A DNA stretch of 64,000 nt from positions 51,892,910-51,956,909 of the forward strand of contig NC_080067.1 of the NCBI RefSeq assembly GCF_949987535.1, given 5' to 3'. The translations under genes were made by a program, and so were the position numbers. The stretch is from Balaenoptera acutorostrata (lineage: Eukaryota; Chordata; Mammalia; Artiodactyla; Balaenopteridae). Below the pieces are notes generated by a model, which ran no database searches, was not told the origin of the DNA, and saw only the letters and a program-made list of their open reading frames with translations. Positions 1 through 11,594 of this stretch are shown piece after piece. Numbering within the stretch: the stretch's first letter is position 1; each line of letters opens with the position of its first letter.

Positions 1-1019
1 ATCTGCTTTGGCAGACATGCCAACAGGATGGAACATAGCGGGTGGGAAACAAGATATTAACAGGCTCAAATGTATGGCAATTAGCAGTCCATTATCTCCA
101 CATCAGGGCTAGATTGGTTTCCCAACAAGCCTCTGAATTAACCAGCCATCACAGTCCATGTAAATCAATTGAAGATATTTACTATATTATTTTCAGACTT
201 CTCATAAGTAAATTGATTCATATTTGTTTAATTCAATGTATTTTTGATCAACTGGCATACCAAAGGTCTTGCTGTTCTGCAGATATGATAGATATCACTT
301 TTGAATGCTATCAAACCACAGAAGAAAACAGTGTGAATCTCAAATTAATCTAATTTCTTAGTTTATAGAAGTTAAAAATCATCATTAAATGTGGGAGTAG
401 GTAGTTCTAACTCTGACCAAAAATATATATTTGAGAAATGTTATGGTATAGATTAAATATATAGTAGATTAAATATAGAAATATATAATTATATGAAATG
501 TTCCTTTTGAAGTTTGCCACTTGTCATAACATTCCTGTAAATGTCAGCACCATCTCCCGATTTGACTTAAAACTTGAGAGCCACCTTCCATTACTTTCTC
601 TTATCCATGACATCCATGTTATTGCCAGTCCAGCCTAATAGTCCCTTCTTTCCACCACCAGAGTTATAACATCCTCCACAAAAATTCTATCCCCCTTCCT
701 GCCCCACAGAGGGTTTTAAGAAGTCAAGTGGTTTAGAGTCTATATATCTAAACTAGTCCAGGAAAAGGACTCTAAACCAGTCTTCCTCACTTAGTCTTGC
801 CCCACGATAATAAATTCTCCACAGAGAAGCAAGAATGAGCTTTTTGAACCCTAAATTCAATCATGTCACTTGACTCCTTAAAGCTGTCCAATGGCCTCCT
901 ACTGCAATCAAAATGAAAGGCAACTACCAGCCCACTTTTTCAGTCTCATTTTCAACCACTCTCCTCTACTCTCTGTTATTTTCTGGTGACACCAATCTTC
1001 TGTATGTCCCTAGTGTCAA
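1..1019. other. Intergenic, no gene seen
   Basis: No gene is supported. The A+T content is high in the first half. About 830-1000 resembles an old L2-type fragment (text around CTGTCCAATGGCCTCCTACT), too degraded to assign with confidence. Confidence 0.4.
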
Positions 1020-1500
1020 CTGAAAAAAAAAATGTACAATGTGAGAATTGTACGTTAAATTTTATTTGGGGCAAAATGAGGACTATAGCCCAGGAGACAG
1101 CATTTCAGATAGCTCTGAGAAATTGCTCCAAAGAGAAAGGGCAGAAGGTCAGTATGTATCTGATTTTGGTGAAAAGGGATTATATTCAATCAAGCACATA
1201 TTTTTTGCAGAAGGTTACTTCTAGTCATGAGGAGCAGATGTCACCCTGAAGGATTTTAGTGCTTTTCTAGATATGAGTAGGGGCAAAAATTGGGTTCATA
1301 AAATCTTCTCCTGAAAATATCTATCTGAAGACCTGTTCTGCCAGTTTTTCCCAGAGCACAGAGTGCCTCCTTCCTGATCTCCACCCTGAGCACCTTTCAG
1401 GGGGTGTTGAAGGTCAGCAGCTGCAGTGGCTCATAATTTGATACTGTAGAGGTAGATGGCAAGTGCCAATTTGTAGGTGACACTAGAAAACTCCAAGCTC
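1020..1500. repeat. Unassigned interspersed repeat candidate
   Basis: The text around 1055-1130 (TTTATTTGGGGCAAAATGAG, then GGAGACAGCATTTC) resembles a dispersed retroelement that I have seen in other artiodactyl sequence, but I cannot name the family. No protein motif is seen. The boundaries are approximate. Confidence 0.3.
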
Positions 1501-3444
1501 ACTCTTATCCATGTACGTTGTTCTCTCTGACTAGAACTTACTTCCCTTCATCGTTTCATTGTCTTATACAAATAGCTAGCTTTTTCCTTATCCTTCAGAT
1601 CTCAACTCTTCAGAGATCTGAAGGATATCACCTCTTCATAAAGGACTTTCTTGACTACTTAATCTAAAGTATCCCCCCCCCAATCATTCTTTATGTTTCT
1701 TTAACCAAGGAAATATGAATGGAAGTGACATGTGTCACTTCTGGTCAAAAGTTTAAAGAGGGAATATCTGATGGCCTCATCCTCTTTCCCTGTGCCATAG
1801 TAACTGATAATGTCCCAGATGGGAGGGATGTCATCAGCTTACTCTTCAAACCACAGTGATGTAGAGTAAAGCCTCAGTGAACCAGTGATGGATACATGGC
1901 ATGAGTTGTATTAATCCACTCATTTTAAGGGGATGTTTGCTATTGCTGCATAACTCAGTCTGTCCTAACTAATGCAATCTCAGAACCCTGCTTATTTCCT
2001 TTCTCTCTCTAACCACAATCTATAATTAATTATTATCTTTATAGTTGGACTACCCTACTAGAATATAAGTTTCGTGAGAGCTGGAACCCGTTATATGCCT
2101 ACACAGGGTGGATTACATTGTAGTGCTAAATAAGCATTTGATGAATGCAGGAGAGAACCTAGGTCCTGGGACGTGCTGCTCACTGGAAAGGAAGCATACA
2201 GATCTCTCCCCTGATGAGCTGGGAGAGGCAGTCTTTGTTAATTGCCCTAAATCTGGCTGGAGAGAATCTTCAGGAAAGACAGAGCTGCACTTTGCCTAAT
2301 TTCCCCTACCTCCTCTCAAAGCAGAGGCCAGCTAACCCTTTTGGTAGGCTGACTCCTACACACATTCTGGGTCCTTCCCTGTCCTTTTGGGAAGCAATTT
2401 GTTATTCAGATATCTCATCCTCAAGTCTACCTTTACTTCAGTCCAATCTACCCTTGGGTACCATACACCATACAAACTTTTTCACATGTAGACTCCTTTA
2501 AAACTCGGATGAAAGCCATGGACTCTACACAGTACAAAATCATGCAAGTTTACGATTTCATAGGGTTCACAAACTCCCTGAAGCTTCTTCACAGACTCCT
2601 TCCCCCATATTTCCAGAGACCTCAAGGTAAGAAATGGACTTCAATCTGATCAAGCCTCCATGTATCCCATTATTTCTGAGCTCTGTTTTGATGATCTGTT
2701 CAACATGCTGCATCTTCTCTTGCTGGGGTTCTGCCTTGATCTTACTCTGTTTACTCTCCTGGATACCAGGTGGGTGGCAGGGGCTCGGCTAATTGCTCCT
2801 CCCCTTTATTTCCAGTGTGTCTGCTGTAAGGCTGGACCATTCTCCTTGCCTATAGATGGATAATGGTACCTTCCCTGAGACCCAGTGCATGTCCCACCAA
2901 GGGAATATGTTTTTGGTCTAGGTCCTGGACCCTTCCAATCTCTTCAGGTCCATCCCAAAAACACTTTCAAACACTATAAAAGTAGGGGAAAAAAATCCTC
3001 TGATACTGAATATCTCTTAAATGAAAAGACTTTTAAAATCTCTCTTATTTGTTCAGTTCCTTACAACTATAAGTGAATAAAAATAAGTTGTAGAGTCACT
3101 TCACACATTAAGAGGTTATCTCTTAAACTCCTTTCAGCAGAACCAGAGGCTACAGAGTTAAAGTGCTTCTTAAATTGATAAAAGTACATCATCAGAACAA
3201 TGACTCAGCTTCTGAGCCAAGCTGAGTTTTTCCAAAACAAGGTGCTCTGCAGTCTGTCTTATGGATTTATGCATTATGCTGCCCTAAGCATGTGTACCGT
3301 ACTATTCCACTCAATTAGAATAGCACCCATAAGAAGGGCTCCTTTCTCATTAAAGCACACGTAGCATTAGAACAGTGCTATTTAAATATTTTAGATGAGA
3401 AATCTTTGGTGGAGAAAAATCTTACACAAAAAAGTGATAGGGAG
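1501..3444. other. Intergenic, L2-like fragments, otherwise nothing
   Basis: Two L2-type fragments on the plus strand are likely, at about 1500-1690 and 1980-2150 (the second ends CTAAATAAGCATTTGATGAATG). A short perfect hairpin lies at 1589-1627. Between 2150 and 3444 I see only short chance ORFs. Confidence 0.4.
1589..1627. repeat. Perfect 15-bp inverted repeat, 9-nt spacer
   Basis: The left arm TATCCTTCAGATCTC (1589-1603) is the exact reverse complement of the right arm at 1613-1627. It sits in an L2-like stretch. No function is known. Confidence 0.8.
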
Positions 3445-3747
3445 GGGCTTCCCTGGTGGCGCAGTGGTTGAGAATCTGCCTGCCAATGCAGGGGACACGG
3501 GTTCGAGCCCTGGTCTGGGAAGATCCCACATGCCGCGGAGCAACTAGGCCCGTGAGCCACAACTACTGAGCCTGCGCGTCTGGAGCCTGTGCTCCGCAGC
3601 AAGAGTGGCCACGACAGTGAGAGGCCCGCACACCGCGATGAAGAGTGGCCCCCGCTTGCCACAACTAGAGAAAGCCCTCGCACAGAAACGAAGACCCAAC
3701 ACAGCCAATAAGTAAATAAATAAACAAATGTGGGGTTTAAAAAAAAC
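3445..3747 (+). mobile_element. CHR-type tRNA-derived SINE, copy 1
   Basis: The element starts GGGCTTCCCTGGTGGCGCAG, with A/B-box-like tRNA promoter segments (GTGGTTGAGAATC and GGTTCGAGCC). The body is GC-rich and the tail is AATAAATAAACAAATGTGGGG plus A. This family marks Cetacea and hippopotamus. No clear target-site duplication is seen. Antisense ORFs of about 100 codons across it are artefacts. Confidence 0.93.
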
Positions 3748-4704
3748 TTAAGATAACCTTAGCACATGAAAATTCAGAATCTTCCATCTTTAAGCTATAA
3801 ATTGTCTGAATACAGAATGATAATTACTGAACTTATTAATGAGAAACCCCAAAAGGAAACTGTTGCCCTCTCTATGGGGGCTATTTCTGTCACACAAGTT
3901 TGCCCAAGACTGCTTTTCAACCTCTACCCAACTATCTTGGTTGAGATGACAAAACCTAAATCATTCTCAAGACCCAAACTGAAGATCACTTCATCTGTGA
4001 AGATGTCCTTAACGCAAATCTCAGAGAGGTGAGGTCAAGCTGCATTCATTAGTGCAATTATTCATGTGTGTATCCTCCTGATCAGACCATACATTCCTTG
4101 AGTCAGGATTCACACTTTATTTATTTAGCCCCAGAGCCTGCTTCAGGGCTTAGCACATAATGGATAGACAAAAATGTTTGCTAAGTGGATAATACTGCCT
4201 ACTGATATAAATGAGGTGTCTCACAGAATTGTTTTGTAGGCAGCCATACTACGAATCTGAAGATCCAAGCGGTACCTGAACCTACAGCCAAGGACAAAAA
4301 GGCCACACACCAGCTTTATCCTTCCCACCAGCCACCTCCTATCCACTGACAAAACTACATACCCCACCTCTGGAAGAAAAATGACCACTATGATACTGAG
4401 TAAATATTTCCACACATCTAAATTTTGCTATTGATATTTTATTCAGCTAAATTGAACCTATTGAGTATTTACTAGGTTCAAGGCAGTGTAGGAGATTTTA
4501 TTTATTTATTTTTCCAAGGAAGCACATTTTAAAGAATTAAACTACAACTGACATATAATAGAGCTATATTCATATATTTTACTAAGAAAACCCTAAATCC
4601 AATCCCACCACCTGAAGTTAAGATCTGTTCCATAAATCAATAGTAAACTATCTTTTAAAAGTTTACTAAAGTGGAAAGAAGTACAAAGGAAGTATTGTAC
4701 ATGT
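3748..4704. other. Intergenic with L2 3' end
   Basis: About 4058-4190 is an L2 3' fragment on the plus strand (AGCCCCAGAGCCTGC, then GTTTGCTAAGTGGAT). About 4490-4590 resembles an old L1 3' UTR piece (ACTACAACTGACATATAATA). No gene is seen. Confidence 0.45.
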
Positions 4705-4925
4705 TGGCAAGTGTAGACTCTGGAATCAGAAGGGCTATATTTGTAATCCAACACTCTCACTAGCTCAGTAGCCTTGGGGCATGTTATTTAATCATTCTGA
4801 GACTCCATTGTTTCATATGCAAAACGGGGATTAACAGTAATACTTACCATGCATGGTTGTTGTGAGGCCATGAAAATGCTTACAATACATTATGATGCTC
4901 AACGTGTTAGGAAGTTGCTATAGAA
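4705..4925 (+). mobile_element. MIR-type SINE
   Basis: The sequence shows the MIR signature: GACTCTGGAATCAGA, then a core with CTAGCTCAGTAGCCTTGGGG, CTCCATTGTTTCATATGCAA and GTTGTGAGG. The divergence is what is expected of a pre-placental repeat. Confidence 0.7.
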
Positions 4926-5009
4926 GGTTTCTCCTATCAAATTCCTTCTCTACAGATCTTTGCAAAGAAAAAAAAAATTTTTATTCAATCAATAGTCACT
5001 AATGAATGA

Positions 5010-6240
5010 TAATATTCACTAATTAATGCTCTTTGTGCCAGATACACGCTGATGACATGGTTATGAATGAGACAGCTTTCAGGGAACTTATATTCTGAGG
5101 ACACCGGTAAAAAGGTGAACCAATGCTCTTTGTGGTAATAATGAGAAGAAATTTAATGTACAAGGAGATAGAGTGAAGAGGTATATGGCTCCTTTGTATA
5201 CAGAGACCAGTGAAACTTCTCTGAGAGATATTTGAGGTGAGATCTGAACCTGAAGAGGGAGATTTGCAAGGGTCTAAGGGGAGAGTGTTACAGAAGGGAG
5301 AGTGAGTATAATGGTCCTAAAGCTAGAACCTCCTTAAGTTCAAAAAACAGCAATCAGATCGGTGTGGTCAGAGCAGGGGGAGCTCAAGGAAGAAGGGCGG
5401 GCAGTGAGGCCCTCAAGTGAGGCGGGGGTCTGATCATATGAAGCCTTGGTGGACACTGGGAAACTCTGGCTTTAGTTCTAACTGTAATGCGAGGAAGAAT
5501 TTGAACCGGGGAGGCATGTGATCTTGTCTTCATTTTTGAAAAATAATGCTGGCTGTTTTGTGAAGTAGAGATTTTGGCTCAAGTGTGAGAGGAGTGAATG
5601 GCGTGGGAGTGGTGGAGGCAGTTGGATGGGACCATTTTCAGGGTACATTTCAAGACAGAGTTAACAGAAATTACTGCAGAATAGGTGTTCACCTGCAAGG
5701 AAAAGGAAGATTCAAAGGTAAAGCTCCTAGTGTCTTTGGCCCAAGCAATTAAGTAAACAGTGCTGTCACTGAAAAATAAATGAAGAAGACCAGAGGAGGA
5801 GCCAGTTTGCAAAGAAAAATCAACAGTTCTGTTTTGGACCTACCAGTATCCTAATCTGGAGTTAAGGGGTGATTTTTAAGGTGAAGTTATGTATTTCGAG
5901 TTGGAAAGGATCACTTAGCGAAGAGTATCGATATAGGAGGTCACAAGATTGTTCCCTGAGCACATCGATATTCAGAAACTGAGCAAAGGAGAAGGAATTT
6001 CAGACAACACTGTAAAGCTGCAGTCTGAAAAGAAAAATCATGAGAATGTTGTGTCCCCAAGGACATGTGAAGAAGAGTTTCATAGAGGATGGAGGGGTAG
6101 GAGTCAACCACATCAAACGATGCTGAGAGGCCAAGGTGAGCGCCGAGAGATATGGAGGTTGCTATGGACGAGAACACTATGATCAGATGGTGAGAACAAA
6201 AGCCTAATTTCATGGGTCAAAGAGAACACAGGGCGTGAGG
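5010..6240 (+). repeat. Long ancient interspersed repeat, family unassigned
   Basis: The run starts near CTTTGTGCCAGATACACGCT and continues through text resembling a widespread mammalian repeat (GAGAGATATTTGAGGTGAG, TGATCATATGAAGCCTTGG, TGGCTGTTTTGTGAAG). A shorter relative is at 11790-12070. No coding potential is visible; the ORFs at 5941-6213 are short and unrelated to any family I know. Confidence 0.45.
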
Positions 6241-8647
6241 AAATGGAAGTGTGTATAGACATCTCTCTCAAGAAATTTTACTACAGAGGGAGCAAAAGTG
6301 ATTGTGAGGGGAATGGCTAATGAGGATATGGGTTCAAAGAAATCTATTTTTCAGTGGAACTCATAACAATATGCTGTCCCCTCTCTAAAAAGAACTTTTT
6401 GGATTGAGCAAGAGATGGGATGAATTCTATCTCCTTTATTAACAAATCTCGCACCAAATCTGTGGTGGGTATTGAAAAGGGTATTCATTCCAAAAAAAAA
6501 ATAGATGCTTAAACTGGACTTAAACTTTGTACAGTTGGAGACAATGCAAAAACACTTCTTCTGAAGTACCATTTATGTTGACTGGTGTTGTATAAACAAG
6601 TAGAATAATTTCTCTAAATCTAATTGAAAAATTGAAGCACTTCTATTTCTAGAACAGAAAATACCATACAGTGAAAAATTGACCATTTGGTACGATTGTA
6701 ATCTATCATTCTGTTTATAGAAAAATAAAATAAAAATTTATCTATTCAAAGAAGTCTCAGTGAGTCAGATACTTTAATTTATGAAAAGATGGGGAAAATT
6801 TTTTGGAAATATGAAAAATTAAATTGAGACCTTTTTAACTAGCTTTATGTCAAATTTGTCTTTTACATAACAGTGCAATGAACCGTTTCACTAATACCAA
6901 CTAAATGTGTTTTTAATGATGTTATAATAAACCTAAAATCTTGAGAGAAGAGTGATGTTGTCAAAATATAATTGTTTCAAACTTGGAAAATAAACCATTT
7001 ACCCCTAGTGCAATGTTTACTTGTGGATAAATGGCTCATTTTCACCTTGGTATTTAGCTGATAGCAGGAGGAGACATATCCTTGGTAAAAGTTCTGTCAT
7101 CATCATTCCTTATTTTAATCACAAGCATCTGGTTGAGGTTTCGTTCCTCCTCTATAAAGAAAATGGGGCCATTTAAAAAACCAATAAAGGGGAATCTGTG
7201 TGAGACCGGCTGTCAGACTCATCTGGCCCTGGATGGCAGGCAAGCCAAGGGGAGGCGCCTGCCACATTTGTACCATTGCTTTTGAGAGTCCGCTGGGACC
7301 TCCAGAGACTACTCTGTCCCAAGGGGAATTTGGTGTGAAATTTCCCTTCATAGTTGTCAAGTAGATCCGTCCTGGAAATGAAAAATTGTCTGTGATGAGG
7401 ACATTAGGGAACAAAATTAGAATGAAGCTCCAGGTTACTCATTTCCAGCAATGGCTTTTTGAGAATAGAGTAATATTTACACTCCAGTCACGCGTGGGAG
7501 GATGGCCTGGAGGAGGTCTAGTAAGAGCACCTGCACTTCAGGTTGATGCCGTCTGAGACGAGGTACCACCTGCACTGTCCCCACACATCAGGGTGATCCT
7601 GACATGCCACCAGCCCTTCATACCCTCTCCTTTACTGTCCCTCTCCTCACACCCACCCCAACTTTTTTACAGCTCGGTCCTACAAACCTCCTCTCCTTGA
7701 CTTTGTGTTCCTTCCCTGAGGGTCTTTCAGGGGGGTCTGTGGCATACCAGACCCACTTCATTTTTTAAAACTGCCTTAAATCATAGCCCTGGGCCTGTTG
7801 AGATGCAAAGGCCATGTGACAAGTTGCCCTTCCCTCTCTCCACTCCCTCACCATGGCCTGGCAACAATTGTTTGAGCCTGACCCAGCCCTGGGCCCTCCT
7901 TAGGCAACCACGTTACCTGGTTTGAAAATATAAACTGGACCAATCTAGCTTCTCTCCCTAGAATTGCAACTGAAAAACCAATTCAAGAGACTGAGACTGT
8001 TAGCTGTCTGAGTAGTGCTGAGAGGGAGGCTGTGAGCTGAATGAGAGGCCTGCATGAACAGTAATAAATTAAATCCCTGGGCATAAGCAGAAAGGACGAG
8101 TGAACGTAAGACGTCAGTTAGTAGGGAGAAAGAGAACTAGCGTGCCCCCAAAAATCAAGGACCCATGTGTGTCCAAGACCATCCTGGTGGAGAACTGTCT
8201 CAGGTCCAGGAACCCTAAATCCCTGTGAGGCCAACTCTTCTCTAGTTCCTGTTCTTGGATTTCCATACCATTCCACTTCTCATTAAAATAAGCCCACTTT
8301 AAGTATTTTGAGTGGGTTTCCATACAGGAGGAAAAAATTCTAACTAGAAGTCAGTTGGCAATACAGGCAGCTAAGGTTGGATAATGTTTGGATACCTTCC
8401 AAAGAACTGAGGAGGAGAAACTATCTTCTCTCTGTGGTTCTCTGGGGTCTGGTCTTAAATCAAAGATATAAAAATCCAGTCACATGTCTTAACAACATTT
8501 AACATTCTGTGACAACATAAATCTCAGAATACCAGCCTGAGAGAGGGCCCAGAGACCTTCTAGGACACTAGGCCAAGGATCTCTAACTTTTCTCACGGAA
8601 TTCTTTCTTCAGTTTTACAAAGAACCTCTTTATATAAAAAAAATCCA
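6241..8647. other. Intergenic, no gene seen
   Basis: No gene or confident repeat is recognised. The stretch 7080-8330 is richer in GC than its surroundings and contains ORFs of fewer than 100 codons without similarity to anything I know. Confidence 0.35.
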
Positions 8648-8941
8648 GGGCTTCCCTGGTGGCGCAGTGGTTGAGAATCTGCCTGCCAATGCAGGGGACA
8701 CGGGTTCGAGCCCTGGTCTGGGAAGATCCCACATGCCGCGGAGCGACTAGGCCCGTGAGCCATAATTACTGAGCCTGCGCGTCTGGAGCCTGTGCTCCGC
8801 AACAAGAGAGGCCGCGATAGTGAGAGGCCCGCGCACTGCGATGAAGAGTGGCCCCCGCTTGCCGCAACTAGAGAAAGCCCTCGCACAGAAACGAAGACCC
8901 AACACAGCCAAAAATAAATAAATAAACAAATGTGGGGTTAA
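8648..8941 (+). mobile_element. CHR-type tRNA-derived SINE, copy 2, with target-site duplication
   Basis: It has the same head and body as the copy at 3445. It is flanked by a 12-bp direct repeat AAAAAAAATCCA (8636-8647 and 8942-8953), which marks the insertion. Its tail shares ACAAATGTGGGGTTAAA with the copy at 3445. Confidence 0.95.
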
Positions 8942-8953
8942 AAAAAAAATCCA

Positions 8954-10722
8954 ACTACAGATGCTTTTGTTGGGCATCCCCTTTATACTCCCGCACCAGA
9001 TCAAGAAACCCTAACAGTCCCCAGAACTCAGTTGGAAAGCAATTAACCTCTCATTGTATATGTGGACTATAAAGGATTTAAGCACTGCCCTATGGAAACA
9101 TAACCACAAGGCTTTACCTCTGAAACCATCTGTAATCTCTGGCTCTACTGTACGAATATTCAGCAGTCCTATAAGAAGAAATTATTGTATATTTGTTCTC
9201 TATGTGTTCTTGTGAAAATTTCCAACATCATAGGTTTCAAAATAGCCTAATATTGGAACATTCATCTGAGACAAATGTTTCCTATCACAGTATTTTTAAC
9301 AGAATGCACTGAAAGTCTTTGCTAAAGCAGATTGGATTTGGGCACCAGCTTTTAAGAACTTTTAAGAGATGTGGAATGTGTTTCAAGAAGTCCTAAGGTG
9401 AAAACGTGAAGCTGAACAATGATGACATCTCTGTTTGTGTAACTCAAGTATGTCTTTCAGGCTAAAAAAGAGGTACGATTTCTGTAAGAAATTGAATGAT
9501 ATAAGCAGAGCAGTGTCTCTTAAATTTGACTTATTTAAATCTCAAAAGGTGGTTTCTACCACATATTTCAAACCACATTAACTCCAAAATCCATATATTC
9601 TGAAAGCAAGAAGTTGTGGATCAGTGATGAGAATAACATTCTCTAACAGAGAGGCCAGTTGCCCCAGTATCCACTCTCCCCATCTTCCCTAGCGACACAG
9701 CCCCAGTTTTATTTTGAGCAGCAATGTGACCACTTAAGCAGCTACAGTTCCAAGCTCCCTTGCGTCCAGATGTGGCTAAGTTCTGGCCAATAAGATGTGA
9801 GCAGAAGTGTTGTGTGAGATTTCCAGAAAGGCTGGTTTCAAGGAAGCTGCCTCAGCAAGGAGGTGCCTATCTTTCTCTCCCCACTGCCGCCCCTCTCGGT
9901 GCCTCAAACTCAGATTGTGATGGCCAAAGATCTACAACCTTCTCCTATGACGAGGGGACCCTGAGGACGGAAACAACGTAGTGAGATGTACCGCCTGAGG
10001 AGCTCTTGACAGCCTAATCCCACACTTGACATACAAGGGGAACACTCCATGTTATTCCACTGTTCTTTGATGTTTCCTATAATATAAAATTAAACCAAAT
10101 CCTAATTGATTCAGTAGTCTAACTTACAAGATATTCTTCCAGGGCTACGGCATAGGAGGTCAGAGGAGAAAGTAGATGTGATGATTATTTTGAAGAATAA
10201 AATGTGCATCTGTTTATCTCATGCCTCCACTTGCAGCTCTCTTTTTTTAAGTACAGAAGCTGTTTAAGAACTCTGCCATCACTTGAATAAACAACAAAAC
10301 GTTATCCTATAAAAGTGTTACAATTACCTAAATAATGTGAAATTATATCCAAACTTACCTTAAAAGATCTCTTTCATACTTAACTAATTTTGAATATATA
10401 AGGTTTAGTTAATTGTAAATAGGGATGGAATACATTTCCCTTCTTAGAAATCTTTCTAAGCATTTGTATGTAGAATAATGTGTATTTGTTTTCTGGATAG
10501 AAAACAATTCATATATTGCTTCCTTCTGGGAGAAATAAGGGCATATAGAGAGCACTTTCACACCGATGTTTCCATAACTGTTATTGTATAGTATATGTAT
10601 CTGAAAAAAAAAAAAACACACAAGATAATCTCATCAATCAATTAATTCTTTTCATTTTAAACATAACTGTCACTTCGTGGAGAATATTAAGAATATTCTC
10701 TCCTCTTCCTTAACTATGAAAG
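8954..10722. other. Intergenic, possible old repeat at 9650-10020
   Basis: About 9700-10020 looks like a degraded dispersed repeat (AGTTCTGGCCAATAAGATGTGAG is typical of one), family not assigned. No gene is seen. Confidence 0.35.
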
Positions 10723-10940
10723 ACATTTGCATTAAAAGAAGAGGATCTTTATTTCCTTAGAGTTCATCTATGCCTGCTGGTTATTCCCCAGCTAAAGCCA
10801 TAATCCTGTTTGCAACATCATAATCATTTACCCAGCAAACAATCAGGGTGTCACTAACAAAGAATTATGACTTTAGGTAGGGGATAAACTACAGGCACAG
10901 ATGAACTCTGAGGAAATAAAGATTGTTTTCATGCAAATGT
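10723..10940. repeat. 218-bp imperfect fold-back (long inverted repeat)
   Basis: The outer ACATTTGCAT (10723-10732) pairs with 10931-10940. The arms 10745-10812 and 10856-10923 pair across 68 nt; the first 32 nt have only two mismatches, the remainder about ten. The loop is about 43 nt (10813-10855). The structure fits an old palindromic DNA transposon (MITE-like) or a long RNA hairpin. No coding sequence is present. Confidence 0.85.
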
Positions 10941-11443
10941 GGTTAGTAATAAATAACCAGGGATGAAAATTATGATGAAACAGAATACTCTATAAAAACA
11001 GATTTGGGGAGGTATAAATAGTATGTTATTAAAATTTCTCCTTTCTGGAAGTATGATGCACAGGGTGTTTATAAAGTACCAGTGCAATTATAATACTCAA
11101 AAACTCTGAATATACATGATAGAAGAAATCTATAAACACAGGGAAATAATGTTTCAGAAAGATTTTTAACAAAATTAGATATTTCAATTTCAACAAAAAC
11201 ACCAGCTTTATACAATATTCAATCTAATTGTCCAACTCACTGAATGCATTCTTCACTTTTGATAGTGAGTGATTTTTATGGATCGTTTATGTCAACTTGG
11301 TTCTAAATTCACTAATCCATCCTTTAATTTGTCTGTATATTCCATGATTGTAGGGTAAACTCATGAGAAATGATGATAATAAGCATGGCAGAGCCCTTTC
11401 CAGTTCCCAGAGGGATTTTGCACTCATTACTGCATTTTATACT
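10941..11443. other. Intergenic, no gene seen
   Basis: The stretch is A+T-rich and holds no recognisable gene or repeat. Confidence 0.4.
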
Positions 11444-11456
11444 CACGCCATCTTTT

Positions 11457-11581
11457 TTTTTTTTTTTTTTTAAGCTGTGCCACGCGGCATGTGGAAGCCT
11501 AGTTTTCTGACCAGGGATCAAACCTGTGCCCCCTGCAACGGAAGCACGGAGTCTTAACCACTGGACCGCCAGGGAAGTCCC
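11457..11581 (-). mobile_element. Short tRNA-derived SINE (CHR-2-like)
   Basis: Read on the minus strand it starts GGGGACTTCCCTGGCGGTCC, has a B-box-like GGTTTGATCC and ends in a poly-A of about 20. A 13-bp target-site duplication with one mismatch flanks it: CACGCCATCTTTT (11444-11456) and CACACCATCTTTT (11582-11594). Confidence 0.88.
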
Positions 11582-11594
11582 CACACCATCTTTT

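Noticed and set aside
3445..3520. tRNA-like head sequences that could be called tRNA genes
   Set aside because: They carry A- and B-box-like segments but belong to full SINEs with tails and target duplications; no tRNA fold with acceptor stem is present.
3378..3683. Antisense ORFs of about 100 codons at 3378-3683, 8593-8886 and 47669-47980 that resemble each other
   Set aside because: They are three reverse readings of the same CHR SINE body, not a protein family.
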